The position numbers and the translations under genes were made by a program. DNA of 64,000 nt from Cristatella mucedo (Eukaryota > Bryozoa > Phylactolaemata > Cristatellidae): positions 9,668,001 to 9,732,000 of the forward strand of contig WPIO01000001.1 in assembly GCA_009760855.2 (NCBI GenBank), given 5' to 3'. Under the pieces are notes generated by a model that was not told the DNA's origin, did not search any database, and saw only the letters and a program-made list of their open reading frames with translations. Shown in pieces: positions 33,459-46,540 of the stretch; position 1 is the first letter of the stretch; every line of letters begins with the position of its first letter.

Positions 33459-36400
33459 ACTCGTTGGGTTCGCTCATGTTCTCTACTCGATCTGTTTGCT
33501 CTTAAGTCTTGTGGAATTATGTACGAATCTGCCAAATTGAATTGGGCATGTGCCGATGCTGCATATAGCCACGGAAACAGCTCTTTAAAAAGTAGGCTGG
33601 CTGCAGTCTTAAGTGCACGTGTGAAGTTCGAGAAACATTTCGTAGCACATATGCAGCAGCAGCAGGGTGGCTGCTGCTCTTCGGGTCTCGTTTTCTGGTC
33701 GTGTAGGTCTCTTTTAGTGCTTGGGTTGAGGAACCGACGTCAACAGTTATGATGACCGTGAGAAATCAGGTCGTCTGCCAACACGGTAATGTATCAATTT
33801 ACCCACTCATGTCATGGGCTTGCATGGGCATAGCTAGGATTAAGCTAAGAAGGGGGCTAGACCAGGCCTTGCCAAATTGATGACTCGAAATCTCCGGTTG
33901 CCTATAGAGGACAAGCTAGACTCTGAGACTGTCAATAGCAGCCAGCCCAGTATAATAAGGTTATTTACCAATTCGCTCACCCTGATCGGGAGATTGCAGG
34001 GGTTAATCTAGCTACGATGAATCCAAGATGTGTCCTGGGTCGGCCCCCTTCTTTATGCCTAAGTAGGCTTGTATTTTGTTTGCCCTGTACACCGAATTTT
34101 TTTGCCCAGTGGTGACCACTTCTCTTTGTCATCTGCCGAACGATACGGGATCATTGATTGTCTACACGGTCAATGCTGGCAGATAGAAAGAAGCCAGGGC
34201 TGTGGAGAGAGGAGATGGAATTACCAACTTGCAAGCCAGTCGATCTAACCAACTGCTGTTCGGATCGACCGCCCCTTCATTGTGATGTAGTGTGCACGAT
34301 TCGTTCGGCATCAGACACTACTGTCTGGACTTTCCTGTCGATCGACTGAAGCCCGGTGTCACCTGTCCTGTTGGCTCAGGCGACCGCTCTCAGCGAACGA
34401 TCGGAGCCTGCTAGCTGTAGTCATTGGCCTGCTTTCCTTGCCCTATTTTGGCAACGCTTCAGCCCTGCAAGCAGGCTGGTCCTTTGTGTTTTGCAGGGGT
34501 TCAAACAGCCGCCAATTCGGCCACCTGCAATGCGCCCCTGATGGCTGCTTGTTTGACTGGTGTTTTAAATTTATTAGTAGCAGCTGCTACTATAGCAGCC
34601 AGCACGACAGCTCAATTCAGCCTCTGTATGCTATTACAAGGCCTCCACTAAAAACAAGAAGAATCCATCCTTTGATATGCAGTAGCAGTCTGACCCTCAC
34701 CTCCTGGTGTCTGCTGGTGTGTACTGCAGCCTTATCTGCTCTATATGGACGCAAAGCTGGTATACTATAACAGCAGTGGATCAAAAAGAGAATAATTCCA
34801 AGGTTATTATAAAATATCACAGGAATAGCACTTTAGTACACCGTTATATTTTATGGTGGTAATACTGTAGGGCATGTCGAGAATGCTAACGTATAACTAT
34901 AATTCATTTGTACAGTGCCCTAAGAGAACGTAACCTCTATTCAGGTGCTTCACATATACCACGGGCTCGAGCCTACGACATTGGCCAGGCCTTGGTCGGG
35001 GCAAGCTCATTGACCACTGCACCAAACCAATGCTGACAACTTAAAGCATCGATGCTGCCTTATCAGCCTTTCCCACTCAGTAACGACAACTGAAGCAGTT
35101 GCTCGCAAATAATGCAGTTTCTATTTAGACAGACGGAGCATGATGCTAGGTGCTGGCAGCACCTGCTATACCAGTCAAATGCAAAGGCAAAGAACAGATT
35201 CGTTACCTTTGACCAGTGCTGACAGTTTGTATACAGGCATGCAGTAGCTCTGATCTAGCCGGGAGCTCTGGAGTGAGCTGGATATCTTGCAGAATGGCCT
35301 TGCTTCGACAGTGTTGGTTTGGGGGTACACCAAAAGAGAAGGTTATAGTGAGCACACTTTTAACTGAAGTCGGCCCTGTTTGATTTTTTATCAAACCACT
35401 TCCCGATGGCAGTCTTATAGAACCTATCCTGTTTCAGCGTTCCCCCAACACATAGTAATAAGGTTAGCTGATTCAACAGCTTCATTTGTAAAGCTGCAGA
35501 AGAGGCTTACCGGCTGAAGCCAACACTGGCAGTGGGCAATAAACGATCGCCTGCTGCAGGACTTGAACCCACAACCTTGGCCGTAAAGAGCGAGCACCTT
35601 ACCCCTGGGCTAAGACCCAGAGTCCATGCCATTCTGAACTCGGCTTTCAGTGAGCTTGCTGTGCACACAGGTTGGACACAATTCTTTGTTGCAATTGTGA
35701 CATTTCGTACTATCAATTTATGTTGGTTAATGCACATCTAACGTTTCTGCAAACTTAGCTTATTGATTGAAGCATCAGCTACGAATGTTGCAGCTTGGCT
35801 GGTCTGTCCGACCTGTGCAGCCACTGTGCAGTCAGGAAGGCCGGCGATGCTGTGGAGCCGGCCACCCCCTGGCATTTTTTGGGATCTTCCCTCCCGCTCC
35901 ACTCAAATGCACACCTGCAGCTACATGGGCACCGGCCTGAAACACCGGTCGATCATATGTATGCCCCTATCCAGGTGATTCCAGATGTCTTTCTGGCAGA
36001 TGTGGAAGCTCTTCCTTGAACGATTGCCGACCGATCCCCATGTAGATCTTGGCAGTTCGGCAAAGCCCTTTTGGGAGGAGCCACTTAAGCGCTCCGATGG
36101 CCGACCGGCTTTCCCATGCACTGAACAAAGAAACCCCTTTGCAGCCTGAGCTTGTCGACATTGTGCCAATGGCGTTGCCGACTAGCCTGGCTGACTATAG
36201 TTGTGACTCGCTCTGATTGCATACTTGGGCTTTGCTTGTTTTTTTTTTAATAGCACTTGCTGCTCTGGTTTCTCCAGCATAGTTTCCGTCTTATTAAAGG
36301 ATCAGGGAATATGTGCACTTATGGTATGGTTGGGCCCCACAGGACACCGGGTCTGGTTTCGTTTGTCATTTGGTTTCGGACTCGGAGTTGCTGCATCCTG

Positions 36401-38305
36401 AGATTCCTAGCTCGGATCCGATGCTGCAAGATTAGAAGCTTTTTCTCCTGTGGGAATCTAAGGGGTTGTGGTGATGTTCACTGTACCGGCTGATGTAATC
36501 TGGCTAGCGTTGCCTCATAGAGTTCTCTCTACAGACCATGAGGATAGCTGCGCTAGGCCGACCTCGAACATGCCGGAAGTCGCCGATCATTGTGCTACAA
36601 ACCGCATGTAACAGCTTCTATCCGCTAAAGTCCGTAGCTGCAAACACGGCACTCATAACTGTATTAATCCTTGCCGATGTGTGAAGAATTCCGGCGAAGC
36701 TAGCGCCACGATGCGCTGCTAATGAGGCACCAAGGTGAAGCACCGGTAACAATGCCGACCGACTGTAATGGAGCACATAATGCCCAAATCTGAGCGTGTG
36801 GCAAGTCCACATCTTCATGATGTGGAGCCAAAACAAAATGCCAAAGCCAATCGAGTGTGCGTCACCAGCCGTAGCTTACAGCCCCTCCGAAGCGCAAGGC
36901 ACATTTTGACTGACTATTGCACGAGTTGCTCTTGTATGCCACCTAACAATAGATCATTACATAGCCGGTTCACAATCATTATAATTCAGGAACCCTGACA
37001 AATATCTTGGCAGTCATAATCTGGCTAATGGAGCATGCCAACGCTTCAATAGGCAGGCCGAATGGGCGTGTGAAGCAGCAGCATGCAACCGCTGGAGGCT
37101 ATGGCCCCATATAGGAGCGCTGGGTGTGGATTGCCTGCATTACCTGTTTCTTGTATTTTCTGAGCTTGCTTGAACTTTTATTGCGTACTTTGTGCCGCCG
37201 TGCTTGCTGCTAAACTATCGGCATACCTTTTGAGAACCGCCTGGTGGCCCACTGGGGGTCTCCTGACTTGTTCAATTTTGTTTAATCAATGCCATCGGTT
37301 GCTTGGCATGGCGAACCTGTGGAAGCAGCATGCATCTTTACAGTCCTTGGACTGGTTTTTGTTGCTCCTACGTACGCTCTTGCAGTGCTTGGTGTGCTCC
37401 ACTTAGACTGAGGCAAGAGGGCAGGGAGGCAGGTTCTATGGTAAGATCGAAAGCACGGTTTAGCCATTTTACTTTTTTGGAGTCGATGCCCATGGCTTGT
37501 ACTCGGGCTGTGAGCATATGAAATTTAAAAAAAAAACATCTGTGCAGCAATCTCAAGTGGCAATGAAGGCACTCAAGACTAGATTGCAGTCGGATAAACA
37601 ACAAAATGACCAAGCCCTGACCGGCTAGGTGTTTTGAAGCAAGCAAGCTGTGGGTATAGGCAAAGCAATCGACGTTGTATGAATGTGTACATCAATATCA
37701 GTTTAGCCCGACACATAGCATGGCGACGGCAGTGATAATGCATTCAACCAGCAGCAGGCCACTGTAATGTCGCACAGGCCTAGCCCTTAAAAACGAGCGT
37801 AATACCATCATCACCAATACTGATAAGGTACCAACTCAAAGACTTCATGCGGAAATATTACGCATGGGAGCCATCTAAAGCTCAAAATTGACTAAAGAAA
37901 ATGAACTGCCTGTACTTGGGGCTCTTAGTTGCAGATCCTACAGAGCCAGAGATTTATCGAGCATGCAAATGCAAGTTAGCAAAATCTTACAAATTTTGAA
38001 TAATTTATAACTCCTGGTCGAAAGTCTCATATCTGACTACTCCATAAAGACCCAGCTACTCAAATGTGCATGCAAATTGTGCCGATGGACCCTGTCATTA
38101 TGTATGCTGCTTCGGGTCAGTGGAGAGGGGACTTAAAAATAGTTGTTGATCTAGCCCTCCTATATGAAAATTTTGCAGCGGTTGCTCCAACATGCAAGTT
38201 TTGCAGGTCTTGCCCCCTAGATGAAAATCCTGGCTCTGCCACGGGATGCAACTCCCCTTTAGCCTGAACCTTGTTTATCCATCCATTGTTTTACCCATAG
38301 ATACT

Positions 38306-38371
<66 letters not shown>

Positions 38372-41300
38372 GCACGCACACACACACACACACATGCTAA
38401 ATCCTCTTTGGTCCACTGCTGTTCTCCTTCGGTGCTTGCTGACCAGCTGCCAAGTTTGTTTTGCATAGGCTATGCAGCATCTCATCTAGTCTCATCTCTG
38501 TGTGCTGCAGAATCTTATGCGGTCTGCACCCATTTATGTGGCTCCATCGCTTTATTTGATCCACACTCGGTCCATCTAAGCTGCTCTGTGCATGTTGTCT
38601 GTCGAAGAAATAGTGAAACGGTTATGTGGGGCTTTCAGTGCAAGCAATAAATAATGGCCAAACTGATCTGCTCATGTGACAGGATCACTTGGGCCACGTG
38701 ATCGTGATAGCCGTGGAGAAAAGGTGCTTGCTACCCACGACCTCGGTCGTGGGTTCGAATCCTGAAGTGGGCGATCCGTTATTGCTAACTGCAAGTGGTG
38801 GTGATAGCTGTTAAGGCTCTTCTGCAGCTATACAAATGAGGCTGCTAAATCAGCTAAACAATTTCCATACACATGACAGAGCATCTTCAACTGCTGTCTT
38901 AAGTAAAACTAAATGGCTTCATTTGAATCACAGGTGCACACACTTGCACGTGTGCACATTCAATGTGTTTAGTGGTTTCTTGCACGAATACACATTTCTG
39001 CTAGCACTTGAGTTTGGCCGAAGTTGCTCTGTGCTCCCGGCTTCTTTTCATTGGTTTTATATCCCTGTTGTGGATTCCTTTGCTGGCCAACCGGCTGCCG
39101 CTGCAAACGTTTTCTTGCATATGATAGCAGGTGTTGTGGCGGCAATTTTTTATGTCTATGAATTGTGTCTGATGCACTGCGGCTGGCTTTTCCCCAGGAA
39201 ATGCCAGCCATGGCAGCCGAGGTATTTCCTTTACGGGCTGGCCCCCTGACTTGTCAGGCAGCTGTAGCCGCCGAGTCAGGGGGCTGCCTGAGGCGACCCC
39301 CAACTGCTACTGCAGCAACTGTAACCAGCTGACCGCATGTGAGCATTGCACCAGCCAGATGCTGCTTCAGTGTCTTCAAAGCCATTCGGAGGTCTAGCCT
39401 GACCCCCTCCCCACTAGGCTCATCAATCTGGTCGGGTGAACCACATGGGGGTGATGTCGCATGGTAAATCTACCTCAGGCTCACCTGGCATGCCCTCAAC
39501 TACCCAACAGCCAGAGATAAGTAGTTCTGCAACAGTGAGCTCAACCGATTTTCTTGCCGGAGCTCCTCTGTAGATAGATGCTCGGGACGGACACAGATCG
39601 GGAGAAGTGAACTGCTGTGATGACTTTTCCCTTCCAATAAGGGTCTGCACGGAAAGGAGTACCCGCCGCTTTAATGTTACAGTATGAAGTGTGACTGGGC
39701 GCTCTGTTCACCCACTTCTGCTCGAAGCCTTTCGTTGGGCTGAGGCAATTGCTGTTGTCTTCCGACCAGGGCCTGGTCCTGGCTTTTACGGCTGCCTTGT
39801 GGTCAGTGCCTCTCACCTTGCTGCAGACCGGTTGTAAGCTCTAATTAATGCCAGAGCAGCCGGGGTTATGACCTGCGGTTTAGCAAGAGGCTGATCGAGG
39901 TATTATTCTGGCTCCCAATCCTTTGGGGGGGGGAGGGTGGCATAGCAGGGAGCCTATAGTGTTTCGTGGCTGCCAGTGGACCAAATCAGCCTTGTCCTGC
40001 CGACCCTTTGGGTTTTCTCTGTTTAGAGCTATTTTCTTAGAAACCTCGCTCTGCAGATCCTTCTCTGCAGATCCACCAGCCAGCCGGCCGAATGGTCAGT
40101 GCAAGCCTTCTGTAGTAGACTTGAGGGGAAAGTCCTCATCTCCGGAGAAAGCCATCTACGTTTTCTGGAGGTGGATGTAGATGCCAGCCTGTAAAGAGAA
40201 AGAGGGCAAGCGAGCCCTGATCCCTCACCCCTTGGACCAACCTAGAGGGGGGCCTTCCGCCGAACGGCTTGGCTGCTCCTTGTCCTGCTTCTTGAGCGTA
40301 CTATTTATTATTGGGCTCCCGTGGATGGCTCCAGCTGGCCCCCTCATTGGCTCAATACTGGCTATGGCCATGACAGCCTTCCTTGCTGAGATGCAGCCCT
40401 TACTTAAACGAAAAAAATACTTTCAAAAGTGCATGTGTGCCGGCACCAATTTGGATGTAAGCCGTGCCGAAGGTAGTTAAAAGTCCTCTTATTGATGGAT
40501 TGAACTCCCTGATTGAGCAAAGTAGCAGACCTTGGAGTTGTATTCCTGTTCACCAGTAAGCTGCTCTACTGTTTATGTCATATGTTTAGGAGGTCTGAGT
40601 AAAGACATATTCAGAGGCATGGAGGGCAGCGATGGTGCACCTTCTGGAGCCACCTATTTGGATGAGCTCTGATCGCTCATCCGATGGCCTAGGAATGCAA
40701 CGGGTCACGGGGTCACATTCTTTCAGATGAGCAGTGGTCTGAATTCTCTGGTCCTCTCAAAGACTTGGTGATTCTGGCCGAACTGAAAATCTGTCAATGG
40801 ATGCGACCGGCTGATTAGAGGGCTCACACCTGCTTAAGAGGAGATCATAATCAGAGCATCGGCTGCTATGCTCGTCGAAGCTTGACTGGCTTACTTCCGT
40901 GTGCTGGTGGAGGTAGCAGCTTATTTGTAAATGAGCCGTTCAGGAATATAAAATAGCAGGACATGATTTTGCTTTGCTCAAGTATTTCACATTCTTCCCG
41001 AATAAATATACTTTATTTCCACCCACAGGATGTTGGTCGGGGAGGACTCAAACTGTAATGATGCTTTAAGCTCTGCTTGGTTAGACTTGGTGAACCGTGA
41101 TGGCACACTAGGTAATGAGGTCGTGGGCTCGAATCCTGCAGTGGGCGATCCTTTAAGGCTGCTGCAAGCAGTGGTGATAGCCGTAAAGGCTCTTCTGTCG
41201 CTATACAAAAGAGGCTGTTAAATCAGCTGACATTTTTTTCGTCACCACCACATGTCTGCCGTAAATACTTATACTTGCCTGGCGACAGTTTCTCTTCTAA

Positions 41301-44300
41301 ACCGTGAACTTTGAAGTGTGGGGCACCCCATGAATTTGTGCTTTGTTCACTTCTTTTCCATATCCGTACTCTCCCTGTTGCCGATGGAATCGCCTTGCAC
41401 AATCTAGGATTTCATTTTTATATCCCCTCTTGCCTTCCAGCACTTTGATCTCTCTTAAATCCCTTGCAGCTTATATTGCTGACATTCGCACTTGGACGAC
41501 AGCAAGTTTTCTCAAACTGAATGACAATACGTCCAACTTATCAGTTATGGGCAAATGCTGTGTTACTCAGACATCGGAAAGCCTAACCCTTAAAACGGGC
41601 TTGGCCAGCATTTCTCATGTAGCATCTGCACGAAATCTGGGTGTCCTGTACCAAAATGGCTGTCACTAGATAATGGCATCAGCTTTACAGTCTAGTTAGT
41701 CTACTTTCAGCTATGCACCATCGAAAAAAATTAGGCCAACTTAGATAAAGATACCACGGACCAGCTGGACCATGCAGTCGTGATACTGTGTCTAGACCTC
41801 AGCACTCACGACTTGTGATGCTTGTGTCTGTCACCTGCTTGCAGGATTTACTTAACTCGTATTGAGCATTATTTAAAAAGTATTAGCCGATTTAATAGCC
41901 TCATTTACATAGCAGTAGAAGAGCCTTAATGGCTTTCGCCACTGCTTGCAGTTGGCAAGAAAGGATCACCTTCTGCAGGAGTCGAACCCACGACCTTGGT
42001 CGTTTAGAGCGAGCACCTTACCTTCTGGGCTACAGCAGCCCAGTGATTTAGACACAATTAGCATCGCATGGAGGTGGCAAGCTCTTTGGAAAGCATCCTT
42101 CTCTATTGAACTTGGACTTCTCTGTGGAGTCTTAGAGCCACCAGTGTGGCTGTCCTCACAAAACCACGTAGGTTTTAAGATGTCGCCCAACCAAGGTCAA
42201 GGTGAATGCAGTTTAGTATCAAGGTTGTGGGCTCGAGCCCGTGGCATATGTGAAATGCCTGAATAGAGATTAAGTTCTCTTTGGGGGCTGTACACATGAA
42301 TTATATTTATATAATTATATATAAATTCATAATTTAAGGTAAAGAGTAGGCACTCCCTCATTGCATGCCATCCGTCGGACAAAAATCGAGTGCATACATA
42401 GTTATTCAGTTGAGGAATCTGGAACTGCATGTGGAATTTTTATGAAGTAAGAAAAGTTATGCAATGACTGGATATGCAGTTGAGGAGTTCTGCTGCTGTG
42501 GTTTTAGTCTACTATGCATGTCAGCTGCTGCTTACCTAAGCAGTTTTTTTTTACCTGCTAAGGCTCATAGCTATGTAGAGTATTTGCTTTAAGCAGCTAT
42601 GCACTGCAGGTTGATGTAGGGGAACTTAAGAATTTTCTGAAGGGTCTCAACCTTAACTGTGGATGGTTTAGGGGTTATCTCCCCAGCTCCCTCCCTCGGT
42701 GCATTTCATTTCCTGACGTTCGATGGAGGGCTGTGCATCTCCATCGTCTGTGACACTGGACGTGGGATTCTAGGCTGCATGCAATACTGGCCGACAGTCG
42801 CTCAACTCTGTGCTCCTACATGCAAGCTGCCGTGCTAGTCGGACATGAGCCCTGCAGCAGCATTAATTTGCTGCTCGTTCTGTCCTAGGCAGTGCACATG
42901 CGATCACGCCCGACGATAGGCAGTACCTCTGCAAAGAGCGCAGCTGCTACCCAGCTACCGGCAACCTGCTCGTCGGCCGTGAGAAGAGGCTGTACGCCTC
43001 GTCTACGTGCGGCCTCGAGGGCCCTCAACGCTACTGCATCATTAGCCACTTGCAGGACGAGAAGAAGTGCTCAGTGTGCGACTCCAGGCAGCCGTGGGGC
43101 AGCCAGATGCGCAGCCATCGCATCGAGAATGTCGTGTCCACGTTCTCGACCGATCGGCTGCGCAAGTGGTGGCAGGCCGAGAACGGTCTCGAGCGTGCGT
43201 ACATCCAGCTGGATCTGGGTGCGGAGTTCCATTTCACTCACCTCGTCATCTCGTTCAAGACTTTTCGACCCAAGTCTATGCTGATCGAGCGATCATACGA
43301 CTTCGGCTCGACCTGGCACGTGTACCGCTACTTCGCCCACAGCTGCCGCCGGTCGTTCCCCCGTGTGCCCATGGGGCCCGTGCGGAACCTGGCCGATGTC
43401 ATCTGTGAGGAGCGCTACTCGGATGTGGTACCGGCAACCGAAGGAGAGGTAGGCCGAACTCCTCGTGGGACCATTGTGCATTGTGCCTGCATTTTGGCTT
43501 AGCCAGCTGCTGCTCTTGGACTTCCCTGGCCCTCCGTGGTGCTAATTTGACAGGTGGCAGATGGTTTTTTGCAATGACCGAGGAAGCCATTATTGCCTCG
43601 AGTCCTAACTATCCCCTTCTGTGTGGTGCTTACCAGGCTGCCGTGGTATGTCATCGAATGAATGGCATCGAATGAATGGCACGCTGTTCCTTAGATACCC
43701 GATGACCGGTACATTATATGAGGCAGTCTTTGGCCGGTCTGTTGATTATGACGCCGGGGAAGCCAGTCTTCATAGGCTGACAGCTGAATCCCTCGTCATT
43801 ATATCCAGTGCCATTCTCCCATTCCTGCCCAGATTCCGAGATTTGGTGCCACACGACTGTCAACTGATAGCCTAAACATGCAGCACTTGTACATGCACAA
43901 TCAAATGTAAAGCGCCTAGAACGAGATTGAGTTCTCTGAGGGCACTTCATCAAGTTTATTATTATTAGCATTATTATTAGTATTATTACAATGTACACTG
44001 GAATGTCTGTGGGTAGGCATGTGCATTAGTACGTGAGGCAGTCCTGCCTGCCTGTCATACTTAAGGGATGCAGTCGGAGCCTCCTCGATCCCTCGACTTT
44101 TTCATGGCCCAGCTGCATTGCATGTCTTCGTCCTGGCACTAAGTCAATGTCCGAGCATCACGATATGTTCCGAACCCCTGGATTGCAACTCTAGTCCAAG
44201 GAGCAAGTGTTTGATTTTCATATTTATGCTGGTGATAGGTTAGTGTCTCTTTTTTTATGCACAGTACACGTGCACAGCTGAGCTGCACCTGATTCCTGCC

Positions 44301-46473
44301 TTTCAGAAGTTCATACCTGAATGTTGTCGAATATCTTTTAAACGAAATGATGACATAAAAGAACTCCTGTAAACTTGCAGGCCTTAACATTGACGGCTAA
44401 GGTCTTTGAGTGCCGACTGTGCATCGGTGATTTCTCGATTCCCCTGTAGGAATTCGTTTTGATTTTTTGGCATAGTTCTCCACTCCAGGCTTTGATTGGA
44501 ATGCTTTTAATCGATACTGGATTATGGTAATCCAGTTTTCAGAATCAGGGAGCTAGTAAAATCTCTAGCTAGATATCGTGGAAGGCAGTCTCTAATCTTG
44601 GACAGGGAGTGAACGTGATGCCTAGATGTGGAATTCTTCTTCTGAACGAAACTTGTAGACGTCAAGCAGGCGTCAAAGAGGACACGTAAAAAACAAGCAC
44701 ATTTGGAACTCCAATGGTAATTGGTCTGCTGGATAGGACTTGACCACCACACAACACAGACTGCACAGGATCCGACAGGCACGATTGGAACTACACACGA
44801 GTCGCATCAGCCAGACCTATCGTTTTTTGCAATCGTTCAAGTAGGATATTGGGATAAATTGTGTCGAATGCCACCGATTGATCTAGCAGGACCAGGGCCG
44901 TGACTTAAACAAAATATTAGCTGATTTAAAAACCTCATTTGTATAGCGACAGAAGAGCCTTTTCGGTATCTCCACGGCTTGTAGATTCGAAGCCACGACC
45001 TCGGGACCGAGGTCCTGATAAGCAACTGCCTTACCTAGTGTGCCATCAAGGCATCGTTGCCACCCAGAAAACCAAATGACGATTTAGGCCCACTGGTGAG
45101 TAGCTCATTCTACTGGCCTTGATTATGGTACAGAACTAATCTACAGACACCTTTAAAAAATTTCTAAATGGAGGTCGTAGCTTTGGACTGAATGCTTGCT
45201 TTATGTGGCAGTGGCTTTGTGGAGGCATGAATATGTGCGATGTTTTAAACAATGAAGGCAGAGACTTAATCAGCCTCTGTGCTAATATCTGAGAAGTGTG
45301 ACCGGCCAGCCATTTCAAGCTAACAGGTCACTGTCTAGTAATCTGATTTAGGGTGTGACTGGCAAGTCTTCAGTTTGCAAGTGAAAAAGAGTCTCCAGCA
45401 TTACTAAGCTTTGGGGTGTAGACAAGATATACTCTTTGAATATGGCTAGATCGACGTCAGACGTGCCTTTTTAAAGCAGCATTTAAGCCTGCGCTTTATG
45501 CAGAGCATTCTTCGAAGCTTTTTAGTTGATAGAAAGTTATCTTCGGCTCCATATTTGGGCCGTCTTTAGGGAAGCGTGCTAGCGAGTGCGCACTCCTTAT
45601 GTTCTAGTCGACTGCGTCAGTGAGAGCATTGGGCCTTTGGGCAGAGTGTGAATGACGTTCAAAAAAGCCTGCATAGAAAACAGATTCAGCAATATCTCAA
45701 TCCACCGGCACAATAGGTGCCAACCGATGTAGGAGACCATTCCCTTAGTAATTGGGACCTATCTTGGTTCCGTTGGCCAGTATAATAATAATAATGTACT
45801 TGATAAAGCGCCCTCAGAGAACTTAATCTCTTTCTAGGCGCTTTACATTAGGCCAACACATATATCCCATCTGTGTTTAATATAAAGGACCTTCTTATAC
45901 CTCTGCCCATCTTAATAATAAGAATTAGTCTTTTGTGTTGCCCCATATGAGTGCACAATCTCTACCCGGCACTTTTTAACTCACTGTAAGAGAAACAATA
46001 ACCAATAGTTAATGACCCGCAAGGGAGCATGCACATTCATGCATAGACAAGCATGTTTAGACAATCATGCAAGGTGCTCAGGGCCTCTGGTTAGTAGGAT
46101 CCCTGGTGAGTAAAATCCACTGTATCATAGGTAAGCACGCAAAACAAGCAGGAGAAAAGAAAAGCTCACTGGGGCACGAGCATGCCCGAGTACCACGGAG
46201 ACCTGTGCTAACGAGTGAAACGCTGTGCAAATGACTGAAGTGACCTGTAGGCGAGAGATAAGATCTCGAAGTCGATTCGATGCTTAATTATAGTCGAGAG
46301 GGTCAATCAGTGCACCTTTCCAGCCGATGGCCCTAACTACCGGCGCTTCCCTTCATTGCAGTGTTCCAGGGACAACAAGTTACTAGCCCAAAACAGGCTA
46401 ATGTTTCTTTGGGGGGTGCTTCTTCTATTCCCTCGTGACGTTGACTGTCCATGTGCCCCAGTGGTTACTCTTG

Positions 46474-46540
<67 letters not shown>

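Larger units (their letters stand above)
32707..42888 (+). other. LAMB1: Laminin beta intron 1
   Basis: 10.2-kb GT-AG intron. It holds (GT)n and (CA)n microsatellites, SINE-B at 34898, SINE-A at 35462, 38711, 41094 and 41882, SINE-B at 42185, and LINE-A pieces at 33060 and 41400. The remaining unique sequence shows no conserved exon. Confidence 0.85.

Noticed and set aside
38836-40480. Series of plus-strand frames as an exon cluster or retroelement gag/pol
   Set aside because: No splice-consistent homology and no zinc knuckle, protease or RT motif could be found.
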